NCBI RefSeq assembly: GCF_050633145.1
Contig: NZ_JBOEFY010000002.1
Coordinates: forward strand, 124,001 to 188,000
Length of the DNA stretch: 64,000 nucleotides
Reading direction: 5' to 3'
DNA from: Kordia sp050633145
GTDB taxonomy: Bacteria; Bacteroidota; Bacteroidia; Flavobacteriales; Flavobacteriaceae
Shown: in pieces, positions 8,972 to 18,600 of the stretch
How the letters are laid out: every line of letters begins with the position of its first letter
How positions within the stretch are numbered: the first letter of the stretch is position 1
The notes under the pieces: generated by a model
Database searches by the model: none
The model's input: the letters and a program-made list of their open reading frames with translations, nothing else
Told to the model about the DNA's origin: nothing
Program-made: the position numbers and the translations under genes

Positions 8972-9064
8972 AATCTAAAAAGCGCTTTAGCGCGGTCTAA
9001 AAGCGAAGCGGTCTAAGAGATTCCCGTGTAAACGGGAACGAGTCTAACAGCGAAAGCAATCTAA
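8972..9064 (+). repeat. 93-bp dispersed repeat, copy A (TCTAA-spaced hairpins)
   Basis: Five TCTAA pentamers separated by short palindromic or purine-rich units: GCGCTTTAGCGC, AGCGAAGCGG, TTCCCGTGTAAACGGGAA and CAGCGAAAGC. The reverse complement of 47067-47156 aligns with it almost end to end at roughly 80% identity. It sits between the two 84-residue protein cassettes. Confidence 0.85.
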
Positions 9065-9200
9065 TTTCAATTCCAGTATAAACACTTACATTCTGCGCAA
9101 AATACGGTTTTTACAGATTCCGCAATTGCACGCTTACCTCCTGTTTTAAAAAGTTTCAATTTTACATCAATCAATTATTAATCATTTTAAAACAAATAGT

Positions 9201-9455
9201 ATGAGTATTTCAACCTTAATTTTAGATCCAGGAACTAATGGTGGTGCACAAATTTCACCAGATCGTTTTCCTGCAAATGTTAGATTGACATTTAGTCCAC
9301 AAGAGCGTGCGGAACTTTTTTATGGAGTTAATGGACAACGTCCAACAATTCCTGTAAAACCCGGACAAACAGTAGATATTCCTATTACTGTCAATTCTTT
9401 GCAATTACAGTATAGAGTTGTGAGTGGACAGGCAAAAATTGCATGGGAATTGTAA
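9201..9455 (+). CDS. Small beta-rich protein of unknown function, copy 2
   Basis: An 84-residue paralogue of the protein at 8605, with STLILDPGTNG, FYGVNGQRPTIP, PGQTVDIPI and SLQLQYRV conserved. There is no signal peptide. The spared residues cluster in the GTNG, YGVNGQ-PTIP and LQLQYR segments, which points to selection on a fold or binding surface rather than a decaying copy. I do not recognise the family. It is transcribed from a leader like that of copy 1 and ends in a matching terminator. Confidence 0.8.
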   Translation: MSISTLILDPGTNGGAQISPDRFPANVRLTFSPQERAELFYGVNGQRPTIPVKPGQTVDIPITVNSLQLQYRVVSGQAKIAWEL

Positions 9456-9488
9456 TTTATAATTCTTTAAAAAAAAGCTTATAAGATG

Positions 9489-9526
9489 AAGCTGTTTCTA
9501 TACAGTAGGAATAGCTTTGTTTTTTA
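9489..9526 (+). terminator. Intrinsic terminator of copy 2
   Basis: AAGCTGTTTCTA (9489-9500) pairs with TAGGAATAGCTT (9506-9517), followed by a T-rich run that reaches the end of the convergent gene. It is nearly identical to the copy 1 terminator. Confidence 0.85.
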
Positions 9527-10042
9527 CGGCAACTTGATAATTTGTCGTTGTTTTAACATAGTTTCACCAGCAACGCCACCGTATATTCTTTTAGTTATGT
9601 AAAAGTTAGTATTTTCTTTTTGGAAAGATGGTGTTAGTTTTCTGTCTTGTGTTAAATTGTCAAAACTTGCAAAACTTTCGGAAACCGCTAAAATTTCGGG
9701 CAATAAGACTTCTCCTTTATAAAAATGTATAAAATACCAATGCCGATCGCCATCGAGAAAATCCATTTTATCTTCAAGATTTTTCCCTAAATGAATTCCA
9801 TCATCATGATCTATTTGATGAAATTTAAAACAGGCATATTCTTCATGATTACTGTCAGAATGAATTTCCATACGATCCCATTCAAAGCAATTGACAATCT
9901 CAGCAAAATTTAGGTTGCTTGTTGTTTTGTCTTTAATGATTTTTGTAGCATTCTGAAAACACGAAGCTGCTAAAGATTCCGTTTCAGGACAACTATTGCA
10001 GCTTACACATACAATACATAATACAATAAGTATTCTTTTCAT
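9524..10042 (-). CDS. Hypothetical lipoprotein
   Basis: The start at 10042 is preferred because it gives MKRILIVLCIVCVSC, a lipoprotein signal with lipobox CVSC; a longer frame from 10078 would add an unneeded 12 residues. The mature part is 150-odd residues, Cys-rich near the N-terminus (CNSCPE) and acidic. Its family is not recognised. It is the last gene of a four-gene minus-strand operon of exported proteins, 50 bp behind its neighbour. Confidence 0.7.
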   Translation of the reverse strand: MKRILIVLCIVCVSCNSCPETESLAASCFQNATKIIKDKTTSNLNFAEIVNCFEWDRMEIHSDSNHEEYACFKFHQIDHDDGIHLGKNLEDKMDFLDGDRHWYFIHFYKGEVLLPEILAVSESFASFDNLTQDRKLTPSFQKENTNFYITKRIYGGVAGETMLKQRQIIKLP

Positions 10043-10092
10043 GAAGTAATTTTTTAACGTTGTAAAAATAACGTTCATTATGGATAAATATG

Positions 10093-10737
10093 CTAATAAT
10101 GCTCTAATTCTCGTATTTCTACAAAAGTACGACCATCGTCCAATTTTTCTGTTCGCTCAATCCAATGTCCGTGACTGTCAAATTTATAATTTATATAATT
10201 AGACACTACGATTATTTTTTCTTTACCCTCATAATAAATAGTAATCACTTTGAGGTCATATCCATCTTTTTTTAGTGCTTCTATATCTTGTGTTTTTCTA
10301 TTTTTCTCATACACTATCAATGATTCTTTTCTACAATCAGTAGATGTATATTCTATTCGGGTACCAGATGCGCTCTCTAATTCAAGATAAAGATATCTTC
10401 TTGGGTCTTTTTGACGTTTGATTACAAATAGCGTGTCTATAGAACTTGAATCTAACTCACCTTCTGTGTAATTACCTTGATCTAAATTTGTGACTATGGA
10501 GTACTGTAGTGCATCCTTATGATATACATGTTCATATACTTTTTTTGCCTCACTATGTTCTGCTCTTATAGGATACCCTTCTTCATTATATTCTGTCAAC
10601 CTATAGTTTTCTGGTTCGTATTCAACATACTCTTTTGACGTCTTAACACCTTTATCTGGATAACAGATATCTATAGGTTCTGTTTCGGTTGTACAACTTA
10701 GTAAGCAGCAAATTATACATAAGCTGAGGTATTTCAT
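10093..10737 (-). CDS. Hypothetical lipoprotein with YD-like repeats
   Basis: A 214-residue protein with a lipoprotein signal (MKYLSLCIICCLLSC). The body is rich in Tyr/Glu/Asp strands. Segments such as LTEYNEEGYPIRAEH and YKFDSHGHWIERTE resemble the Y-D/N-x-x-G-x-x-x-R units of YD/RHS-like beta proteins, which also appear in the operon's first gene. The function is unknown. It lies 12 bp after the preceding gene, consistent with co-transcription. Confidence 0.65.
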   Translation of the reverse strand: MKYLSLCIICCLLSCTTETEPIDICYPDKGVKTSKEYVEYEPENYRLTEYNEEGYPIRAEHSEAKKVYEHVYHKDALQYSIVTNLDQGNYTEGELDSSSIDTLFVIKRQKDPRRYLYLELESASGTRIEYTSTDCRKESLIVYEKNRKTQDIEALKKDGYDLKVITIYYEGKEKIIVVSNYINYKFDSHGHWIERTEKLDDGRTFVEIRELEHY

Positions 10738-10749
10738 TGACTTTGTATT

Positions 10750-11334
10750 TTAGTATTTTTTAAATGCAATTCTAGAATTTCGATCATTGTTGAATTGTAT
10801 ATGGGAAATAGGAGTTCGTTTCTCTCCTATTTGTTCTCGAAAATCATTTATTTCAAAAGTATATTTCAATGTAAATTTACAATTACACGAACACTCTCTC
10901 CCAAAAGCTTGATAAACTATATTTAATGTAGATGTATTTACAAGTTCAGCTTCACACAAAAATTCAGAACAACAATTTTCAACTACGCTAAATTCGATTG
11001 TAAATGTATTATCTTTAAAACTAATTGATTTGATTTTTTTGTCATCATTTGGATCTTGCGTTCCATCACCAGATTCTTCACAAGGCGACACTTGAACCTT
11101 TTGTAAAAAATATCCATCATATCGTAAATATCGAAGTTTGACACTCTCACTAAATACTTGACTTCCCTTTGGAGCTAAAACTTCAAAACCATCCATAGCG
11201 TTAGAAACGATACGTGCAGTATCTATTACTATAGCTTCTTGTGGCTTTTTAGTTTCTGGTTCTGTCATTTTTTTTACGTTCGATTCACAACTGAACAAAC
11301 AACATATAACAACTAAATATAAAATGCTTTTCAT
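10750..11334 (-). CDS. Hypothetical lipoprotein
   Basis: A 194-residue protein with lipobox LFSC (MKSILYLVVICCLFSC). The mature region has a Lys/Glu-rich linker and then a beta-rich domain with paired cysteines (VENCCSEFLCEAE, GRECSCNCKF), which may form disulfides in the periplasm. I recognise no family. It is the second gene of the four-gene operon, with 15 bp to the upstream gene and 12 bp to the downstream one. Confidence 0.65.
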   Translation of the reverse strand: MKSILYLVVICCLFSCESNVKKMTEPETKKPQEAIVIDTARIVSNAMDGFEVLAPKGSQVFSESVKLRYLRYDGYFLQKVQVSPCEESGDGTQDPNDDKKIKSISFKDNTFTIEFSVVENCCSEFLCEAELVNTSTLNIVYQAFGRECSCNCKFTLKYTFEINDFREQIGEKRTPISHIQFNNDRNSRIAFKKY

Positions 11335-11349
11335 ATAATAAATACTAGT

Positions 11350-12480
11350 TTATTCATAATATTCTATCTCAAAAACAGTTTCTCTATGCAGTAATTTTTC
11401 TCCTCCATTGTAATAAGATGATCGTATGGAACTTGGATTTCCTTTTTCATCATACAAATATTCGTATTCAACATCAAGTGAAACCAAATTCCCTCTTTGA
11501 TAAAATACCAGCGTTCCTGTAACTAAATGCATACGATCATTTGTATCGTAGATTACTGTATAAGTTTCTTTTTCTTCTCCTTTTGTTCTATGATACGAAG
11601 TAATTTTGTTTGTTTTTGAATATTGAAATGTTCCTGTTTGAATACTGTCATTCGTTTCTACGCGAGGAAATTCTTCATATTTCTGTTTATCTATCGGAAC
11701 ATTCGCTTCGTAATAATCAAACAAATAACGTTTGTAAACTGTTTGAAACTTCTCTAATTGTTGATTGGCATTATAGGTATACGACTTTTTGTAAATATCT
11801 ATGACTTCTCCGAATTTATCATAGACTATTTTTCGAGCAGGCAAGTCATTTATAAAATGTATTTTCTCAAATGCTCTATCTTCAAAATCCGAACGCATAT
11901 ATACGACAGAATCATCATTTTCGTTGTATTCTTCTAAAATTAAACTCTCTGAACTCCGTATAGATAGTAAACGATTTTTAGCATCATAGGCATACGAAAT
12001 GCTATCGTTATTATTGAAGAAAGCTTGCAAACGATCATTGACATAGACATAATAGTCATCTCCTTTTTGATCGCCAGCATAATAGACATCTTCAGGCAAA
12101 TCTTCTTTAATCATTTTTATAGTAGTTTCACCTTCCTTTTTAATTTCAGCTTTCGGTGCTACTAAATGATTTATGACTTCTTTAGAATCTTCAATTCCGA
12201 ACAAATACGAACGTTTTACTGTTTTTTCAAGTTGCTTTTTCTTGTTTAAAAATAAACTCGTTTTTTCCAACGTAACTACATCGATGCCTTGCTCGTATTC
12301 TCTGAAGGTGCGGACTACTTTTTTTACTTTTCCAGTAAACTTCGTAGGATCAGAAATTTTCTCATTATCTAGATATGAATAAAATGTTTCTTCAGGAGAA
12401 GCAAGTGTTGGTTTGGGAAATTCCTGCGCGTGTACTTTCGCGAAAGCAAAAACAAGACAAAGAATCAATTTAATATGCAT
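11350..12480 (-). CDS. Exported protein with YD-like repeats
   Basis: A 376-residue protein with a type I signal peptide (MHIKLILCLVFAFAKVHAQ). Repeating units include YAYDAKNRLLSIRSS, KIVYDKFGEVIDIYKK, YTYNANQQLEKF, VIYDTNDRMHLV and YLYDEKGNPSSIRSS, the Y-D-x-x-x-x-L pattern of YD/RHS-type beta strands, although no full RHS cage or toxin domain is present. It heads the four-gene minus-strand operon whose promoter faces A2M-2. A cell-envelope role is inferred from its signal peptide only. Confidence 0.7.
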   Translation of the reverse strand: MHIKLILCLVFAFAKVHAQEFPKPTLASPEETFYSYLDNEKISDPTKFTGKVKKVVRTFREYEQGIDVVTLEKTSLFLNKKKQLEKTVKRSYLFGIEDSKEVINHLVAPKAEIKKEGETTIKMIKEDLPEDVYYAGDQKGDDYYVYVNDRLQAFFNNNDSISYAYDAKNRLLSIRSSESLILEEYNENDDSVVYMRSDFEDRAFEKIHFINDLPARKIVYDKFGEVIDIYKKSYTYNANQQLEKFQTVYKRYLFDYYEANVPIDKQKYEEFPRVETNDSIQTGTFQYSKTNKITSYHRTKGEEKETYTVIYDTNDRMHLVTGTLVFYQRGNLVSLDVEYEYLYDEKGNPSSIRSSYYNGGEKLLHRETVFEIEYYE

Positions 12481-12501
12481 GAAAAGTATATTTTATGTCA
12501 C

Positions 12502-12534
12502 TAAAGTTACTACAATAGTCTAAGAGTCAAAAAA
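12502..12534 (-). promoter_or_regulatory. Putative promoter of the four-gene exported-protein operon
   Basis: On the minus strand a TTTTTTG (-33) is followed after 18 bp by TAACTTTA (12509-12502), one mismatch from TAnnTTTG. It lies 22 bp upstream of the ATG at 12480. Confidence 0.45.
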
Positions 12535-12646
12535 TAAAATACACACAAGTCAGTTTACTAACTCATAAAGCGCGTTCCCTAAACCATTATTGTATCTTTA
12601 AAACGGTTTCTTGTTATTTGTAATACCAACTGAATTAATAGATTCT

Positions 12647-15600
12647 ATGCGAAAAATATACGTACTCAGCCTTTTTACATTTTTATGTGTACAACTAAGT
12701 GTTGCGCAATTTGATTATGATAAGAAATGGAAAAAAGTAGAAGATTTAGAACTTGAAGGGAAATTTGCTTCTGCCCAAAAAGTAGTAGAGCGTATTTACA
12801 AAGAAGCAAATGCAACACAACAAACAGAACAAATTGTAAAAAGTTTTATTTATCGTGCTAAGTTTGCTTTATTCCTTACGGAAGATTCGGAAGTTGCCGT
12901 ATTGCAAAGTCTTCGTGCAGAAATTGATCAGCAAGCGTTTCCTGCAAATGCTATTTTAGAAAACATGTATGCGCGTTTGTTAACCCAGTATGCACGAAAG
13001 TATCAATATAAAATTAGTTCGCGTTCGGAAGTCGTTTCAGAAACAATTCCAAGTGATGTTAGTTTGTGGGATATTAAAACGTTTGTTACCGAAATTCACA
13101 AGCACTTTCAGCATTCTATTGCGCGTGAAGATGAATTATTACAACTTCCTGTAGAAAAGTATATGACGCTTTTAGAAGGGAAACCAACCATGAAAATATA
13201 CCGTGCTAGTTTATATGAAATTTTAGCACACAACGCACTCAATTTTTACAAAACTGATATTCCATACGCATACAAAAGTGATGAAAGTTATACAATTTCT
13301 GCTAAAGACTTTTCATTAACAGAAGCTTTTACGCAACGAATTTTTGAGGTAAATACCGAACAAGTATTTGCCATGAATAATACACTCCGACTGTTTCAAA
13401 AATTGGATAAAATTGCACTAAAAAACACGAATGCACATGTAGATATTGTATTGCAGCGCTTTCTTTTTTTATATGCACAAATACTTACAGAACCTAGAGG
13501 AAATGCATATTATATTGATGCACTGAAACAATTAGCAAAGAAATATCAAGCCAATCCGCTTGAAGCATTGATTAACTTTCAACTCGCCAGTCATTATTTA
13601 GACATTTCAGAACTTTATCATTACAATTCTTATGAAAAACCTAAAGAATTGCGTACAAAAGCCATAGCACTTACCAAAGAAATGACGTCTAAATATCCAA
13701 ACTCCGAAGGCGGAATTAAATGTGAATTGCTTCAAAAAAAGATTGAACAAAAAAGTATTCATTTCACTACTGAACAATTTAGCATTCCAAACAAACCTAC
13801 GCTGGCAAGCGTGAAAATCAAAAATGTAGATACCTTATTTTTAAAAGCGTATCGCATTCCACACACATTTCTGGAAGATAAAAATTATGCCACGCGCGAT
13901 TCTTTGATTGGAAATTTTATCAAAAACAAAAAAGCGGTACTCAGCAAAAGTTATCATACCAATATTCCAAAAGATTATTACGAACACATTACCGAAATTG
14001 CAATTCCTGCACTTCCAAAAGGCAAGTATTTAATTGTACTTTCTGACAATGCCAAAGGAAATACTGCTACAGGTGTTTTTTCGTTTAACTTCATTCAAAA
14101 AACAAATCTTTCAGAAATCATTACAGAGTTCAAAGACAAACAAGTACATACTATTTTAAATCGTGCTACAGGAAAACCTGTGTACAAGGCACGTATTAAA
14201 ATTTCAGATAAAAAAAGACTCATTAATCAAATTGAACGCACCAATATTTATGGACAAGCAACCATCAATAAACGTTCGAGCTACAGAACTATTAAAAAGT
14301 TTATCATTCATGAAGGTGATACACTATATACTGCGGCAGTTTCGCTAAATAAAAAATATAGAAAGAAAGACGATGAAGAAGAATCCTATTGGGAAGCCAA
14401 ACCGTTTGTGTTTACTGATAGAGCTATTTATAGACCTGGACAAACCGTTCATTTTAAAACGGTGGTCATTCAACAAAAAAACGGAGTCAGTTCTGTTGTA
14501 CCAAATGTATTTTGCGAAATTGAAATCGATTCCGATGATAGTGAAATTAAACTACTCCGATTAAAAACAAACGAATTTGGCTCGTTTAGCGGTTCATTCA
14601 AAATTCCTAAAAATAGTCCTACAGGCGACTTTACGATTAGAGTTGATGAAGACTTGGATTATGAAGAGGATGATCATCCATTTTGGGATTTTATAGATCA
14701 ATTTCATTATACAGAACACACGTTTAAAGTAGAAGAATACAAACGTCCGCGATTTGAAGTTACGGTAGACGCCATGAACAATAATATTTCATTTAACGAC
14801 ACTATAAAAGTAACAGGAAATGCAAAAGCCTTGCTAGGAAGTGCCGTGACCAATGCAAAAGTTGCCTACAAAATATCTCGCTATGCCAATATGTATAAAT
14901 ATGGCAATGAAGATAAAACAAAAGTTATTGCAGAAGCCGTAACCACTACAGATGAAAAAGGAAACTTTAGCATTCCGTTTGTTGCAACACTTGATTCCAA
15001 AAGCGATCTAAAAAATATGTACGCTTATGAATATACGGTTTCTATAGAAGTTACTGATATTAATGGCGAAACACAAACTGCTGAAAAAATGGTAAGCGTA
15101 AGTACCAAAGGTTTTGATCTTGTGTTGAATGTTCCGCAAAAAAGTAATAAAAATCAGCCGTTAAACATTAAAATAGCTACCAAAGATTTAAACGAAATTG
15201 ATGTAGCTGCAAATGGAAGTTTTAAAATATATAAACTCAAAAACTCTACACGTGTTCTCAAAAAAAGACCTTGGTCAACTCCAGAATATCACATTATTCC
15301 GAAAGAGACATTTGTACAACAATTTCCAAACATGTCATATAACTCCGCTGAAGAAGTTCTAGAAAAAGAAACGAAAGTCTCACATATAACATTCAATACT
15401 GGCGAAAAGTCAACATTTAATTTGAATACTTCTACATGGAAATCTGGTTCGTATATTATTGAAACTGTGATGTACGACGAAAAAATAAAGGACAGCGTTG
15501 CTGAATCGAAAAACTTTTTATTGATTGATCCAAAAGATCAATACTTAGCAAATAATGCACTATTTGATCATGAAATACTGAATAGCGACTTTAAGAACGA

Positions 15601-18600
15601 TGGCTTTTTAAAACTAAAATTGGCAACCGCTTTGCGCGATGATGCACTAAATGTATTTGTACAGGCTTTTCATGAAAGCAAACAAGTTTTTTCTAGAGTT
15701 CTTACAATTGAAAAAGGCTCAGAAATTCTTGACATTCCGCTTTCCAAACAATTGACCAATGATGTTACGATTCGTATGAGTTTTGTAAAATTTAATACAT
15801 TTTATAAAGACGAATTTACTTTTCATCAATATGAAGAAAAGAAATTTTTAACGGTTGAAACGGCTACTTTTCGCAACAAATTGCAACCTGGACAAAAAGA
15901 GACTTGGCGTTTTAAAATTCTCGATTTAGAGAAAAACCCAAGCAATGCAGAAGTGTTAGCGTCTATGTATGACGAATCGTTAGATCAATTTCAACCACAT
16001 AATTGGGACGTAAATTTTGATCGCTTCCACGGAAAATACTATTCAACTCCACAAACAAACTCAACAGGTTTTAACACTAAAAGATCGCACGAAGTATACA
16101 ATTTGAACAATTACTTCAAAATTCCAATATTCAAAAAACACTTAAAGTTCAAATGGTTTGGGTTAAGTTTTAGAAACTTTACAAACACTAATAATCAATA
16201 CCTTGGCGAAATAAAGAGGCAACGAAAATATAAAAACAAAACGGTATACACAGGAAGTATTTCTGGATACGTTGTAGATGATAATGGCATCCCGCTACCT
16301 GGCGCTTCAGTACTTATAAAAGGAACTGAAATAGGAACTACTACCGATTTTGATGGTTTATACAGCCTTGATGCAACTCCCGAAGATGTGTTGGTAATTA
16401 GTTATGTAGGTTTCAGTTCCGAAGAAATAAAAGTTGGCAACCAAAAAGCAGTCAGTGCACGTTTAACTGTAGGAAACGCATTGGAATCGGTTGCGCTAGT
16501 TGCGTATGGCATTTCTGAGATTAAATCGACTTCAGCTGCAGGAGTAACTTTATCGGTAAATGGCGAATCTGTTCGTAATGTTCCTATTGGGACTTTAGAT
16601 CAAATATTGCAAGGTGCTTCCGCTGGAGTAAACATAAATACAGCTAGTGGACAATCTGGAACTAATGCTACTATTACCATTAGAGGAAGAGGTTCGTTAC
16701 AAGGCGACATTGAACCATTATTTATAATAGATGGCGTTCCTGTAGATCAAAATGTATTTCGAAACTTATCAGACAAAAATATTACTTCTCTAAGCGTTTT
16801 AAAAGATGCGCAAGCTACTGCATTGTATGGAAATCGTGGTGCTGGTGGAGTTATACTTGTAACCACAAAATACGGAACTCGAAAAGAAATGGATGGAGAT
16901 CTAGAAGTCATTGTCGGATTGACCGAAGAAGATTTAGATATGGTTGACGCACGTACAAATTTAAAAGAAACTGCTTTTTTCTATCCACATTTACGAACGG
17001 ATGCAGCAGGAAATGTAGCAGTAGAATTTGAAGCACCTGAATCGTTGACACGCTGGAAGTTTCAGCTATTTGCACATCAAAAAAACGGAATGTTTGAAAT
17101 GCTAACAAAAAACGCCGTTACACAAAAAGAATTGATGGTTGTACCAAATATGCCACGTTTTTTACGTGAAAAAGATACGATTGTCATTTCCACAAAAGTG
17201 GTCAATCTTCAAAAGAAAACAACCAAAGGAATAGCTTCGTTGCGTTTGTTTGATGCTACTACGATGGAATCAATTGATGCAAAGACACATCTTAGCGAAA
17301 AAAATAAAAGCTTTACTGTTGATGCAAAAGGCAATACAACTGTTTCTTGGAAACTCTATATTCCACAAGGTGTTGATGCTATTCAGTATAAAGTGATCGC
17401 TAAAGCGGAAAATTTCTCTGATGGAGAAGAAAGTGTACTTCCCGTGCTCAAAAATAGTATTTTGATTACCGAAGCAAAGCCAATTTTAGTCAAAGCTGGC
17501 CAACAAAAAGAAATTACGTTTAGCAAACTCGCCAATACTTCGAGTGAAAGTTTGCAACAACATCAATTGACCTTAGAATACACGTCCAATCCTACTTGGA
17601 GTGCTATTCAGTCATTGCCGTATTTGATGGAATATCCGTATGAATGTGCCGAACAAACCTTTGCGCGTTTGTATGCCAATATGCTTGCTGCGCATATTTT
17701 ACAGAGTTCTCCAAAAATTCAGGAAGTGTTTGAAGCATGGAAAGCCAATGGACAGTTGATTTCTGACTTAGAGAAAAATCCGGAGTTAAAATCCTTGTTG
17801 ATTTCAGAAACACCTTGGGTTCGTGATGCTGCTTCAGAAAGTGAAAAGAAACAACAATTGGCAAAACTCTTTGACAAAAAAGCACTCAACGAAATGCAAT
17901 TAGATTTGTGGTATACATTAGATAACTTGCAAACCAAATCTGGCGGATTTCCATGGTTTGCTGGCGGAAATGAAAACTATTACATTACACTTCATATTTT
18001 ACAAACATTTGCGCATTTGGTTCAGCTAGATGTACTTACAGAAGCAACTGAAAAAAAGTATTATAACAGTATCATGAAAGCTGCATACAAATATGCAGAC
18101 GAACGTTTTTTAGTCGCGCATGCAACTATTGATAAAGCACCTAAAGACGCTGCATATACTCCGCAAATTGAATACATCTATACGCGAACTATGACTCCTG
18201 AGTTTATGGAAATTCCGAAAGATGTAAAAACTGCAATGGTTTTTTATCTAGATCATTTACGAAAAAATTGGTTGTTATTATCTGTAAATCAAAAAGCCAT
18301 GTTGGCACTTAGCTTAGCGCGAATGGACAAACAAAAAGATGCCAAAAAGATTATGACAGCCTTGGAAGAATCTGCAGTAAAATCTGAGGAAAATGGTATG
18401 TATTGGAAATCTGTTACCGAAAATCGGTATTACAATTCGAGCGCAGTAGAAACGCAAGCCTTATTGATTGAAGCTTTTGCAGAAATTACTAAGGACGATA
18501 AGATGGTTCAAGAATTGCAATTATGGTTGTTGCAACAAAAACAGTACAATCGTTGGACAACAACTAAAAGTACCACAAAAGCGGTGTATGCTTTATTGTT

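Noticed and set aside
12611..12646. TTG start for A2M-2
   Set aside because: It adds a non-signal extension; the ATG at 12647 starts a clean signal peptide.
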